Shown: in pieces, positions 24,167-36,499 of the stretch
Layout of the letters: each line of letters begins with the position of its first letter
Position numbering within the stretch: the stretch's first letter is position 1
Assembly (NCBI GenBank): GCA_911728455.2
Contig: OU452225.1
Location: 4,788,325-4,852,324, forward strand
Direction: 5' to 3'
Source of the DNA: Marthasterias glacialis
Lineage: Eukaryota > Echinodermata > Asteroidea > Forcipulatida > Asteriidae
Length of the DNA: 64,000 nt
Notes under the pieces: generated by a model
The model's database searches: none
Told to the model about the DNA's origin: nothing
Seen by the model: the letters and a program-made list of their open reading frames with translations, nothing else
Translations under genes and position numbers: made by a program

Positions 24167-26595
24167 GTATTCATGACAAGCACAAGATGGATTCCCCTTT
24201 TCAACCTCTGTTTACTGACATTACTTTGAATGTAAAAAAAAATAATAATAAACAAACAACCAAACAAAAACAAAAACAAAACACTTGGACACTGATAAAT
24301 ATCTATGACATACTTCGCCAATAACTATCCCCCCCCCCCATCCACTTCAGGTATGCACTGAGATTTTTAACCCCACTTAATGCAACTTTGATACTAACTT
24401 AGATTACGCACGGTGTTGGTGCTGTATATATTAAAAGGCTAGATTGGTTGGTTCCCAGAAATCCACCGCGTATAGAAACACTCTACAACCAACATCACCT
24501 ATCACCGGTAACGCTCGCCTTGCAGCCGCCAAAACCATTACTCACTCTGCTGTCATACAATACCAACATTTTTTTTCCCCCAGCACTTTTTTATGAATGG
24601 ATATAAGAGCGCAACGGACACTTTCTTGTCAAAATGCCCAATACCCCTAAACTGCATTGTCGTTGTTTGATCCATCCCTTATTTTAGTTGCTCGACGTCT
24701 TGTTCCCCTTCCTATCCCCTTTACGATCTACCCATGTAACGGGTCAGTGACATACTTCTTCTACCTCACGGGAGCGTGGCTGTCCCGTCTCTTCCTTCTA
24801 ATTCAATTTTGGGAAGCATCCCAGGATGTCATATTTTCGCAGGTGTAACTAATTGACAGGGATAATTTGAAAGATGAAACAGTTTGGTGCTGAGGAAATG
24901 AAGGGCATCTGCCTTTCAGAATTATTGCATTATTCGTTAGTGAGACAAAAATGCTCAGGAAATATGAACCTTTTGAGGAGACATGATAGAAGAACGTTAA
25001 AGTCACTTCGACGAGGCTGACTAAAATCCACGTCTGATTCCCCCCAAAAAATATAAGAAATATTATTAATTGGAATCCACTCTCTGCTCCACATTGTTTC
25101 TCGCCAAGACAATATTCCTGACACGTTTGACAAACATCCGTATCATCAAAGATGAACTTGAAAGAGAAAAGTACGGTAACTCGAACAGACATTTGCACCT
25201 CACTCCCCTTTGGGTAGAGAGGGGCATATCAACCTCCAAATGCTTTGCTGGAAAGGGGTCATTTGAAAGTCGACTGCAACAAGTGTTCTTGTTCGTAATT
25301 GCTCACTGATTGATTCTAAAGTTTGGGCAAGACATCTTTCTTTCAAGGAGCTTTGATTGAATAAACTCCCGGTTTTATTGAACCTCAAAATGTCTGTATT
25401 TATCCCCTCTCTGTGGAACCTTTTGAGTCCCTGCTGCAGTTCCGAACCTGTCAGCACTGCTTCCACCGCAGACAGCATTTCGGGCGTCAGTGTCCTAAAC
25501 CAGACGGCGGCCCGAAACCCACCTGGTTGCAGAGCTCTCGGCACGCTACGGACGCCCGGTAGCGGCTGGCAGGGCCAGATAGCGTCAAACACAACCCCCA
25601 GGTGTGTCCTGTTTGTGAAGAATGGCACACCTGTTTTCAGCGCTACGGCTTAACGGTCGGGAATCACCCCTGGATTCAGTTGACTGCAACCCGGTGAAGG
25701 CACCGTGCGAGCCCTGACGGCTGAAGCCGTTGTACCGTACCCCAACACCGTCTGCCAAATCTCCCCCTTTCTCCCCCCTCTCCCTCAGAAAAGGAGACAT
25801 ATCCTGACAAAGTGAGTGCTTGTTTGCTACCCTCCTCAATTACACTCATATCCAAGACAGTGTGAACCGGACTTTCAAATATCACCTCGACAGAATCCCC
25901 CTCTTCCCCCCTTTTTTTGATTTGCTGCAAATTATGACAGGAATTCCACCTGGAGCTTTTCGACAAAGCGTGGACTTGTTTTCCACACCCGTCTTGGGGA
26001 AACGCGACACGATCTTTGCGAAGTTCGACCTCACCACGCCCTTACTCCTTCTTTCCTCTCCATTCAGTGTATCTGTTTTTAGACCCTGTCACTCAGAAAT
26101 CAAAGATATTCGGCCAACTCGATATTAATGTATATCTTTATGTTTTGTAGACTCGACAAGTCACTCTTCACTCGAATAACTAGGATCGATTCTACGGCTA
26201 CATGTCTTGTTCTACGGGCCCACACAAGAAAATACCTGACAAATAATACAAATGATATTTATTTATATCGTTGTTTTGAATATCGAGTACAAATCCCATA
26301 CACCTAAAATTCGGGTATGATTTATATCGTGCGCTGTTGAAACAAAGTATGAACCGGTATTGGAATCAATATAATGCATCCAGATCTAATCTCTACTTTT
26401 CAGCTATAATCTCTGCATACAAGTGCAGAAATTTAAATTTTATTATAAAAAATTAAGAGATGATTTCAGAAGACTACGTATCTCCGAATTTGACACTGAA
26501 AGAAGTTTCCACACTTTTATTTGTGAAATAGAATTATATCAATAGAATTATATACATGCGTAGTTCTCTTGAACCACAGGTCCCGAGGTTAAAAG
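24167..26595. other. Intergenic DNA with a CpG-rich patch at about 25430-25790
   Basis: The patch is clearly richer in C, G and CpG than its surroundings and reads open in frames on both strands, which GC content alone can explain. It could be a small CpG-island-like promoter or an undetected exon. The rest shows nothing recognisable. Confidence 0.3.
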
Positions 26596-26843
26596 ATGCT
26601 GTAAATGTAAAAGAGTGCAAAATTCACTCTCTCGCCTGAGTGGTGTCAGTTTGGCTCTTTTGAGAGTGAAACACGCTATGCATCACACTTTTTGAGTGAA
26701 ATTGGAGTTAACTTCACTCTGGTTCAAGTGGAACATACCCATCCTTCACTTTACAAAAATAATTGCCCGCCATACGGCTCTTTGCAAGAGTGGTGGCGGA
26801 CAAAACGAGTGGGTCGTTCACTCTTTTTACATTTTAGAGAGTA
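26596..26843. mobile_element. MITE, TACTCTCTAAATGTAAAAGA family, copy 2
   Basis: The right end reads in inverse TACTCTCTAAAATGTAAAAA; the left end is degenerate. The interior shares GGCTCTTTTGAGAGTGAAAC and GGCTCTTTGCAAGAGTGGTG with the other copies. Confidence 0.7.
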
Positions 26844-26952
26844 CGGAAACATTTTAAAGGCCGGTCTGACGTTACGTGTGTACGGTACCAGTGATATTAA
26901 TATTAAAAATCATCCATTTATTTGGTTAGCTGTCAATGACTTAAACCATGTT

Positions 26953-27310
26953 CCTAAAGCCCCAGCTCGACATTGGTAAGAAGAAAAACGTAAATGTTCA
27001 CATTACCTTACATGGTATAAAGATAATTAAGGTAGACAAGTTTCCTTGAAATGTTTCTGCCTGAAGTGTTATTGTTTTCAAATAATAAATGAAATAAGAT
27101 CCAAAATTAGTTTTCGTCTCAGTGAGACGAAAACTCTGCCTATAGGAATGCGTACAAAAATGCTGAATATATTTTTACCGTTTACTCGTAAATGAAACAA
27201 CGAAATGAGCTGACATTTTCACAGGATGGTTTCATTACAAATGTCTTGATTTGTGCAAAGAATGGAAGCATTTACAGTCAGTTTACCAATGTTGATTTGG
27301 GGCTTTAAGG
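26953..27310. mobile_element. MITE, TTAAAGCCCCAGCTCAACAT family, copy A
   Basis: The ends CCTAAAGCCCCAGCTCGACA and, in inverse, CCTTAAAGCCCCAAATCAAC bound a body with TTTTCGTCTCAGTGAGACGA and AAATGAAACAACGAAATGAG, shared with four other copies. Confidence 0.75.
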
Positions 27311-27730
27311 TCACTCTATACTTCAAAATCACAGTTAGAGAGGCGGGTCAGCAACGTGTCATACACTGACCAGTGCACCGTTGGAGAAAATCGCTACAAA
27401 AACCACATTTGCACGCACATCGATCACGGCACAAGATTACAACGAAACTGACTTTGATAGTAACACTCCTGTAACAAACTTAATTTCCTATCATTACTTC
27501 AGCATAGATGGGGTGGAACCCCTTGACCTTTTCGACGCACGAAAACCTCCACAGATCACAGACGCAACCAGCTGCACACCGGCTCAAATTACAGAGGCAA
27601 TACCATAACGTATAATTGGCCCCACTTCTTTCAAATGCAGTGGGCTTAAAAACATTATTATAATAGCATACTGACATATCAACTTGAACTTGATAACATT
27701 AGAGATGTATTTGTTTGAAGGAGTTCGGGT

Positions 27731-28041
27731 CTTAAAGCCCCAGCTCAACTTTGGTAAAGTGTCTGTAAATGCTTCCACTCTTTGCACAAATCAAGATCTA
27801 TGTATTAAAATCAACCTGTGAAAAAGTCAGCTCATTTCGTTGTTTCACTTGCGAGAAAACGGTAAAAATGCATTCAGCTGTCACTGAGACGAAAATTAGT
27901 TTGGGGGTCTTATCTCATTTACTATTTTAAAAAATATAACACTTCAAGGAATGTTTTCTACCATCATTATCTTTATATCTTTATGTAAATCTGTGATTAT
28001 TTTGTTTTTCTTTTTTACCAATATTGAGCTGGGGCTTTAAA
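27731..28041. mobile_element. MITE, TTAAAGCCCCAGCTCAACAT family, copy B (opposite orientation)
   Basis: The same body motifs as copy A are present on the opposite strand, bounded by CTTAAAGCCCCAGCTCAACT and the inverse of the same end. Copies A and B face each other about 420 bp apart. Confidence 0.75.
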
Positions 28042-28310
28042 GATGCTAGGTCCGATTTTTGGCAGAATTGTCCCAAAAATGTAGACTACATTTTTTTTTT
28101 TTTTTTATAATTCGAAAATAAGCTTTCCTTTGAGGTACTCCACGGCGGTGGAAAAATCGCCAATGCATGTTACGTGTATTCTGTGCCTTGTCCGTGGCGT
28201 ATGCGAAGGTGTTGGTATGTTTTTCGTTTTGAAACAGCATCATCTGTCGAAATCAGTTCGTTCAGAGAAAACAACTTAAAAAAACTTTTCTGCAAAAATC
28301 GAGCCACTTT
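28039..28310. mobile_element. MITE abutting copy B
   Basis: AAAGATGCTAGGTCCGATTT at the left is matched by AAAGTGGCTCGATTTTTGCA in inverse at the right, giving terminal repeats of about 28 bp. Confidence 0.55.
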
Positions 28311-29640
28311 AAGTTGTTTTTTTAGCTTTCCATAAGTCGTTACATAAAGCTTTACTTTCTTAAATAGTTAGATTGAAAATCACTCTTTTCGATTGAGGCC
28401 AGGGACAAACCTTTTGCAGTTTGTCTCTAGTTTCAATCGGATAGGCTACATTTCAATCGAAATTTTTAAGAGAGTTAAGCATCCAGACTCTAATTGCATT
28501 GAACACATGTAAATGAAAAAAAAAAAAACGGGAAAAATGTCCTGAGTGTTTGGTTTTTGGAAATTGACGAACATACAGGCTCTTAAGTGAAATTTAAGCA
28601 GTATATTAAATAAAGAAACTAAAAAGTAATTATCTTATTTTTCTTTCTTTATATATTCATTATTATATCCAAGTGTATTCCAGAATGTGTAGACAAAATT
28701 CATTTAAAACAAAAACTTCCCCCTTTCTTACAACTTTTTTTTACAAACCATTCCCTGGATTGAACTTATCAAGACGTAATAAAAGTTCGACTCAACATTG
28801 ATGTTCAAACATGGACCCTTCGGGCCTCCCGTTTCGATGTATGTTTTTCTAAGATTGCCAATAAAACGTCAGCTCGTGTTATCTCGCTGTGAAAGCAAAA
28901 CCTGTGATACGACTAGCCAGGTGACGTGATGTGACAGCCCTTCTCAAGTCATCAAAATGAAGCCATCATAATATTCCCAAGTGACCTGGCCCCCCTAATT
29001 TTCTACAGGCTGGGTAATAAATGTGGCTCAAGCCGTACAGGTACCGCTCAGCGGAATGTGTGAATTATGACCCATTTCCATCATTACCGACACCTTGTTG
29101 AGCTTGGCTTAATAGGTGTGTAGACTTTACATATGCGTGTTTCTAAAAGAAAAAACCGTGTTGCGTGCACACCTGATAGGAGCGCCCTCTAAAGCCAGTT
29201 CGTCACCTGCTTCGACTCATGCGTGGGGAATTTGTACATTTTCTACATAAGAATTAGATAACTCATAACAAATAAATCAATGTAATTACGGTTTGAAATT
29301 GTGCATAATACCAGATGGAATTCAGGAAAAAATGCAATAAAATGACACTTATCATTACAAGTGTGTTTTGCGAGTTCATTTTGATTTCGTATTCCGAATC
29401 TGGAAACTAATTTGAACCGATATGTCTGCACTGACGTCACACCGATGGGTCTGACGATTTTCATCGAGCTATTCATGGACTGAGTAAAACTTAGTTTGGG
29501 ACCAAAATATCAAGCCGAATCTAGTATTAGTAAGCAAAACGGATCTGTGCTAACCAAAATGAAGTACACGCTTGAGTTTGGCCCAACATATTTTTTTATT
29601 TTAATTAATTTATTTATTTATTTAGTTGGTTAGTTATTTA
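28311..29640. other. Intergenic DNA, nothing recognised
   Basis: AT-rich DNA with one GCGCCCTC motif at 29182. No gene or repeat family was recognised. Confidence 0.35.
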
Positions 29641-29646
29641 GTTTTT

Positions 29647-29695
29647 TGTTTGTTTGTTTGTTTGTTTGTTTGCTTGTTTGTTTGTTGAGTTGTTG
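29647..29695. repeat. (TTTG)n microsatellite
   Basis: A short TTTG run next to an ATTT-rich stretch. Confidence 0.85.
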
Positions 29696-29704
29696 GGTTG
29701 TTTG

Positions 29705-29878
29705 TCTCACTGAGACGAAAACTAATTTTGGATCTTATTTCATTTATTATTTAAAAACGATAACACTTCAGGCAGAAATATTTCAATGAAAGTTTTCTAC
29801 CATCATTATCTTTTTATATGTAAATCTGTGAACACGAATGTTTTTCTTTCTTACCAATGTTGAGCCGGGGCTTTAAGG
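29705..29878. mobile_element. MITE, TTAAAGCCCCAGCTCAACAT family, half copy C
   Basis: Only the half from CTCACTGAGACGAAAACTAA to the end TGAGCCGGGGCTTTAAGG is present. Confidence 0.65.
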
Positions 29879-30170
29879 CTCCTGCATACTAATTTAATAA
29901 TTTACTACATGACTTATTTAATCTATATGCCTACATGTACATGGGTAAATTATCTTTAATATTTTTTTCTCTTAACTCAGGTTTGATTTTATTGTGTTTT
30001 AACCTATCTTTCTTTCTGTCCACTGGCGTGTTTGTGGTTACACTTGCCATGGAGAATGAAAGTCTATTTTCTTCCTCTGTGCACTTGCCAACTACCTTCA
30101 GCAACCCCCACCCCCTCCCCATCCACCCACACCCCCCTTGTCTCTTGTCTATCTTTGTTTACATCTTCAG

Positions 30171-30271
30171 GCTGGTCCCTGCACCTTGCTTTTCACTCCC
30201 GCTGCAACAATTTCCGGCTGACTGCTTCTGTTTCACGACTTGGGTGCTCTCACATCTGACCAACTTACGGG
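30171..30271 (+). other. Possible isolated exon (coding status unknown)
   Basis: An unusually good pyrimidine tract ends in TTTACATCTTCAG and a GTAAGC donor follows 101 bp later. One frame is open but Cys-rich and unlike a typical protein. It could be a non-coding RNA exon or chance. Confidence 0.22.
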
Positions 30272-30397
30272 GTAAGCCTACTAAAAAAATGGAACAATGC
30301 TCCCTACATGGATTTTCAAAGAAAGAGTACCAGAAGAAGAGCAACAGAGAAACACTTTAACAGTGTGATGTTGGAAGCTTTGCATGGTGTGGATTCT

Positions 30398-30688
30398 CCT
30401 GAAGACGATCAGAGTATACTGATCGAAACGTCGAGACCACTCCGGCTCTTTTCAGAGCCAACACTCCTCCCAAAAGAGATTCAAACACATGGTTGTACCC
30501 GCAAGTTTACTAGTTAATAGTGTATTCTTATTTTCCTACACCATGCAAAGCTTCAAACATTACTAACTATAACTAGTAAGCTTGCCGGTACAACCATGTA
30601 CGAATCTCTTTTGGGAGGAGTGGTGGCTCTGAAAAGAGCCGCTGTGGTCTCGACATTTCGAACTTATACTCTGCTCGTCTTCAGGAGC
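30398..30688. repeat. Long inverted repeat with GAAACGTC hairpin modules
   Basis: Two arms (about 30398-30525 and 30565-30688) are inverted copies that carry CTCCTGAAGACGATCAG, GATCGAAACGTCGAGACCAC, GGCTCTTTTCAGAGCC and CTCCTCCCAAAAGAGATT. The hairpin followed by GAAACGTC recalls the ends of some Penelope-like retroelements, but no reverse transcriptase is present and the assignment is tentative. Related fragments lie at about 40390-40490 and 55080-55160. Confidence 0.6.
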
Positions 30689-30699
30689 AATTATCAACA

Positions 30700-32200
30700 G
30701 TTGTTCGAAGAAGGAGTGTGGAATTGTCATATATAGCTCTTGATAAGGAATCTGCTACGGTGGACATGTCAGCTATTAAACACTTTTTGCATGAAATATT
30801 TTCCTGGTGAATATTTCATGAATAAAATACTGAAACAATGAATGTGTCCTATTAATACAGGCTCTTGTTGAAAAATATACAGTGCTCTGCAATGTGTCAC
30901 TGTATGATTAATATATACGATATGGCCTGAATCACATAAAAATAAACAAAAATCTGTTCCAATGTATCAACACATCTGTTCTGTCACCATGGTCACAGTG
31001 AGTGTGAATAATACCTTGAAAATGTGTCAGTGAAAACCTCGTTGTATATTGAACATGAACGTATGGCGACCGTTTCATTATAACGCAAGGCAACGTCGAC
31101 GCATAGGAAAATACATAGGCAGTGTTCGAATTGGTGGCTACGGCTACGGGCTACGGCTGTTGCTAAGGATGTCCTATAGGTCTACTTCAATGCAAGATGA
31201 CGCGGGGATCCAGCCGTAGCCGTAGCCGCGAATTTGGACAACGGTCTAAGTATAAAAACACATTACAGAACCGTTTTATAGCGATGGACCTCACTTCCCG
31301 TATATAGCATTACCAGTTCGATGTAAATCGGGAAATGGAAAAAGAAAAAAAAAACGTAAAAAGTGTACAGTTCCCTGTATTACCTTTTTCGGGAATTTTA
31401 AATGTCGAAAATCAAACTATTGTAGACCTGCGTTTGAAAGTTAATCTAACTACATCCTGTGTGTTTTTTATTTTGCATTTTTGGATATGTCTTTATCTGA
31501 AACTTTCACGTGCTGGTGTCCGTGGTCCTTTCTCTATGATGCGACCAAGCTCACACCACGGCCCTTGCAAAACAATGTTACAAATGTCATATCAATACTA
31601 TGTTTTGGGATGTTATTAACACTCTAAAAATCACCCTAATGTACTATTATTCAATCAACATTGAAGTACAAAAAATGCCAGTTTGTAATCTTATTATTAT
31701 GTTGTTTTAGGGGGAAAACATTAAAATGCACTCTAACTCTTTCTTTCTGTCTACTTTTTTTTATGGGTTTTCGTTTCTGTTTGTCTCTAACATTTTTAAA
31801 AGCAGTTTCCGACCTCCCTAAATGTATTGCCTGGTAACTCTTTATCCTGTGAGGTGTTTTATCACAGGACTCAGGAAAGTACTGAGTATACAGTGTTTGG
31901 GCAAAAAAAACACAATTAACTCTTTATCTGTTCTTGAAATAATATTTTAGACACCAAAAACCTTTCATATGGTACATTAAAACATAGATATCAAGAAATT
32001 GAATAATTGAGTAACCGAAGAGATTTTAGGACAAAGGTCAAAAAGACTAGACTTGAGTACAAGGACTTACAGTTCACTGGAAGAAAGTAGAATGTTTTTT
32101 TTTTTTTTTTTTTTTTTTTTGGCACATCTCAAATGTTAGGCCTGATAACATTTTTACAATACTTGTTTTCATGTGGAAATGAACTATACAAACTGCCATA
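30700..32200. other. Intergenic DNA with small repeat fragments
   Basis: Contains the hairpin at 31122-31242, a SINE B fragment at about 31840-31912, and a T run at 32096-32120. No gene was recognised. Confidence 0.35.
31122..31242. mobile_element. Small hairpin MITE (GTGTCCGAATTGG family)
   Basis: GTTCGAATTGGTGGCTACGG at the left is matched in inverse by CCGTAGCCGCGAATTTGGAC at the right. Relatives are at 59302-59432 and 59156-59280. Confidence 0.6.
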
Positions 32201-32205
32201 TAGGA

Positions 32206-32523
32206 AACTAGTATAACTAGTTAACAAGTAAACTTGCGGGTACAACCATGTATAAATCTCCTTTGGGAGGAATGGTGGCTCTTTTTCAAACCTGTCTGTG
32301 CTTAGCAATGTAGTTATCATCGTTACAAAACTGACCTACCGCCTGGAGCTTCCCCTTGAAGACGATCTTCAGGCGGTAGGTCAGTTTCGTAACGCTAGTA
32401 ACTGCATTGCTAAGCACAGACAGGTTACAAAAAGCGCCACCACTCCTCCCAAAAGAGATTAATTTTACACATGCGGTTGTACCCGCACGTTTACTCGTTT
32501 ACTGGTTATAGTTTCCTATTATC
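32206..32523. repeat. Large nested hairpin related to the 30.4-kb repeat
   Basis: Outer arms carry GTAAACTTGCGGGTACAACC and its inverse. Inner arms are near-perfect: AACCTGTCTGTGCTTAGCAA and CTGACCTACCGCCTG are matched in inverse around a loop containing GAAGACGATCTTC. Confidence 0.7.
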
Positions 32524-34336
32524 CTTCACACTATGCAAAGCTTCAAACATTACATTAACTTCGATGTGTGTTTTGCCCGCCATAGAATGTCATGGAATGC
32601 TTGCACTCTGTTTTGAACAAAGTGTCATAATCAATTGAAATTTGCCCCCATACCACGTCTTTCGATTTTGATTAAAGACCCAGAAATTTGCTGCGAATGT
32701 AGCTTGTGTTTCTGGCCATGTAGTGGCAATCACGTTGCGTATTTTCATTGCTTACTGATCAAACACAATAACTTCCTCGTTCAGACCCGTATTTTGGGGG
32801 TCTCGTCTTTATTTACATACAAAAGTGACCTTGCTCATGTCAACTCGCCTGATCAATATCAACCATCACTAACCGTCACCACTAAACACAACTCGTTAGT
32901 TCTTGTTAGGTCATCAGGTGTCATTCTTTCCGTTCGTTATCCAGGTGTTTACCGACTGGAGTGTCATCACCACGCAGTGCCCGGGTGCTCATGTGAACAA
33001 TCCCTGATAATAACTGTGTGTGAATCACGGTGTTTAGTTTGTAACCAGCGCTGGCTATATGTAATAAGACCCTCTGGAACCAGTGGGATACTTTTCAAGC
33101 CCACGGGCTTACTACTCGGTGGGTGACACAGATACCCGATAAAAAGGGTGCCCAGGAAAGTGTCCCTCGTCCAAGCACAGAGTATAATTTTAAAGCAAAT
33201 TGAGAGGGCCTGTACACTCTGAGAGTCGACCATTTCCAATACCTTCTAAGTATCATCACGATCAAGATTGACACACACACAGCGGCAAAAAACGTATTTG
33301 CACGCCCAGAAGCCTCTCCGTTAATTCACTTGAAATCAGTAACACAAATATACATTTTAAATTCGCACGGCGTTTCACAGAGATTAGCTCTGCAACCCAA
33401 TGTTGTTTGTTGGCTTCATTGTCACAACTTTACCATCTTGAAATTATAACTGTTACCCGGCTTTATGATATATTGCACTTCAGAAGTTTTAAAATATAAA
33501 AAAAAGGAGGAACTGAGCAATTATTTGCGGCAAAACTTTCCACGTGCGTGTAATTAGGACACTTTGAGCTGTAGTGACTCCATCCATTCAACTATACGAC
33601 CCAAGCAGCCGTTTGACAAAATAAGTCTAAACTTCAGTCGAGTGAAGTTTTCGATCTTGAACTTCAACTGAATTTATGCGGTTCATTATTACGTCTCGTT
33701 TCTTGATGACACACGTTAATGTTGTTCACATACAGAGAACAGTTTCAAAAGGGAACTTATTGTGTCAAAACAGTTTCCCTTGCCCTACATCTATAATACA
33801 CAGGGAAAAATATGCGTGATAAAAACTACTTTCAGTTTCTAACCAGTGTCTAACCTTCAAACAAACAACATTGTGAAATATTGTCCAGCGTCCCACGCGA
33901 ACCAGTCTGCTCTATACTTGACGCATGTGCAGTCAAGTGATTTTTGTGTCGAAACAACTGGTGGAACTGAAAACTCATTCTACCCAAAAAATACCTGTTT
34001 GTGACTGAAATATTTCTTCACGGAGTAAATTTCCACGATGGAAAAAAAGTGGGACTGAATCGTCCTTCCGGGCTCATGTGTTGCATTTCACTCCTGGTAA
34101 GGAGACAGTTAGCTGGATTTTTTTAAATTCAAAAGACAGTAAGATAAAATAAGACCCGGGTTTATGCCTACAAGATTGGACTGACCCCGTTTTGATAAAC
34201 CAAATTCGGTGTTGGTTATTTTGAATTGCACAACGGGACCTTTACTATGGATTGGTAAACGGAACTCTGTACTTAAACAACCCCAGCTTTTTCTACTAAC
34301 AACATAAATGCTTATAGTGTAATAATTGTGCTTATT
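32524..34336. other. Intergenic DNA, nothing recognised
   Basis: A 163-codon + frame starting at 32635 has no recognisable similarity, no splice support and biased composition, so it is not called. No repeats were recognised. Confidence 0.35.
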
Positions 34337-34344
34337 GTAATGTT

Positions 34345-34536
34345 CAGCGGCCAAGCCAGGATTTTTTCCCGTGGGGGGAGGCACGGGCATTGCTTTTTAG
34401 TGGGGTCCCCAAGAGCTATGTTTTTTTTTTATAAATTACATATCTTGATTTTTCCCCCTTTTTCATGGTGCTCGCGGGGAGCACTACAAAATTGTGGGGG
34501 TGCGTGCCCACTAGGCGATCCCATGCTACGCCGCTG
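34345..34536. mobile_element. hAT-like MITE with 8-bp duplication
   Basis: The ends are CAGCGGCCAAGCCAGG and, in inverse, CAGCGGCGTAGCATGG. Flanks GTAATGTT (34337-34344) and GTTATGTT (34537-34544) differ at one base. Confidence 0.7.
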
Positions 34537-35106
34537 GTTATGTTCAACTTCAAACTTGTCCTCAAACCTCTTACGTTTTATTTTCATGCTTACTGTTTTC
34601 CCCAGTTATTTCTCTTGAATGAGAGTTCAAAAAATTGGGGAAAAAAATAAAGAGGAATAATTCCTTTTAAATGTTAGAGGGCGCTTTCATTTTTTTTCTT
34701 CTTCAGATGCATACCAATAGTTTTCCGATTCGAACATTTCATGTACTATTGCAATCATTTAAAATGCACTTAACACTTTAAAGCTCGTTCTGCTGTCGCT
34801 ATCGTGACCGAAACGACACACTGTTGTTATCAAAACTAAATTAGCATTAGGCAAACTGCCAGTGCAAACACACGGTGCACTACACTGCTTGCCTCCATTC
34901 ACTCAGGCAGATAAAAGTCCGTTATCATGTGATGTTTACAAATATGAAATTATATATAGGCCTATCTGAAGACCACACAGCGACTTCTGCTTGATGATTG
35001 TGCATTGTAAATGTCATGTTATATTTCGGGTTTTTGGTTATTCTGTTTATTTATTTACTAAGTTTTTTCTGGAATCATTTCGCTTTTTCTTTTCTTCAAA
35101 CATTTA

Positions 35107-35425
35107 AAGGTTAAAATACAGGATTGGTAAAGCTGATAGTGTAGTGTTCGTACTTCGTGTGACTCAATACATGAACAACAACCTGTGAAAATGTGGGTTC
35201 AATCCGTCGTCCAAGTCAGGAGAAAATAGTTTTAAAAAAAATTAAAATAAAAAAACCTGCACAATTTTCAGCATGTAAACACATTCTCCTTAATTTTGAT
35301 TGTTACAACCGAAAAATTGGGGTCTTCAAATTCTATCTTCTCAATAGTATTTCAGAGTAGAATATTTCTATGGAGGATTGGAACTGGTATGAACTTCATA
35401 TTCAGTTCCAGGCTGTTACTGATAA
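35107..35425. mobile_element. MITE, GGTACAATACAGGATTGG family, copy 2
   Basis: It starts AGGTTAAAATACAGGATTGG and shares AAGCTGATAGTGTAGTGTTC, TCAATCCGTCG and CATAGAAATATTCTAC-like stretches with the copies at 18425 and 50289. Confidence 0.55.
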
Positions 35426-36280
35426 AAAAAAGAAAATTTGATGATTTTTTTTATTCTACCTTTGTGGATTAAAATATCCAATCCTCAATCTGTTTTCATG
35501 AAGGGTGTGCTTTTACAAGAATTATTGATTGCCATATACCTAGAATCTGGATTCTGCAAATCGATGGGAGTTATAAACAAACTCAACGTGTGTAGATTTT
35601 TTAATTTGTTTGTTTTTAGGAGTATTGTTGTACAAATTTAAATATTTTTACAAGCAGCAACATACAGGTCGAAAGTCAATTGGGGTATGACTAAATTAGA
35701 ATAGACAATTTTAGGTTTGTTGAAAAATTAATTGAATTTGGTTCAGTTTTATCTTTTGGCGTGATAAAACATTGTTCAGACGTGTGCTGTATGGCTTGAT
35801 TTCGCAAAAGGAAACTGATGACACGTTTCAGACCAACATGGGATTTGAAATATGACAATTCTAGGGGAATAATAATTATGTAAACAGGAAATGTATCTCA
35901 CTGGTACTATGAAAGGAATTGCCGTTGAAAGAAAGTGGATTTATCTTTTCAAAATTTCACAGTGAAAAAAGGGGGAAGAAGATTTTGAAGGAAAAAAAAA
36001 CGTAGATGTTAATAAAAATGAAAACTAAGAGCTAAAACCTCTTGTCACAGACAACTCTTCGTGAGTATTAAAATATGAATTATCTCGTGTGGATTCCGGA
36101 TGCGTTTTGGCTCAAACAGTTACTCGGATTAGTTTTTCTGAGACGGTTTTTCCGGGGAAAAAATTACTTGTCAAACGCCGCATCAGTAACACAGTCCTGA
36201 CATCACACTCGGGAGAGCGAGTCAGCGATGTGTACGGTCCGCAATCTACACAACCAACTACGGCTTGAGTCACAGTGCAA

Positions 36281-36308
36281 GAGCTCTTATATACCGCTCT
36301 AAAAATAG
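36281..36308 (+). promoter_or_regulatory. Upstream promoter module 1: GAGCTC, TATA-like, MEF2-type site
   Basis: The block holds GAGCTC, then TTATATAC at 36287-36294, then CTAAAAATAG at 36299-36308, which fits the MEF2 consensus YTAWWWWTAR exactly. The same order recurs 369 bp downstream (36650-36679). It lies about 575 bp before the KLF start codon. That it acts as a promoter is inference; ERK5-MEF2 control of vertebrate KLF2 and KLF4 is established. Confidence 0.55.
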
Positions 36309-36473
36309 CGCCCGGCTCTCCTCACCAAAACAAACCCGACTGAATTTGTACACACGGAAAAATTCACACGGCTGAGGTCAACCCGAGCACTACAGCGAAT
36401 AGCATGACTCGGCAGATCAGAGGCTTCCCCCTACCGGGCTGTTAGCACGTCCGGGATTCGCCGAGTGACTTCT

Positions 36474-36499
36474 TTACGTCACAGCCTGTCATGACGTCA
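36474..36499 (+). promoter_or_regulatory. CRE-like pair
   Basis: TTACGTCA at 36474-36481 is followed by the full palindromic cyclic-AMP response element TGACGTCA at 36492-36499, about 390 bp upstream of the KLF start codon. CREB/ATF binding is inferred from the motif only. Confidence 0.5.

Noticed and set aside
30398-30440. Active hammerhead ribozyme
   Set aside because: The core has an extra base and lacks stem III; only a resemblance can be claimed.
32635-33126. 163-codon + strand frame
   Set aside because: No splice or start-context support and no recognisable domain; one such frame is expected by chance in a window of this size.
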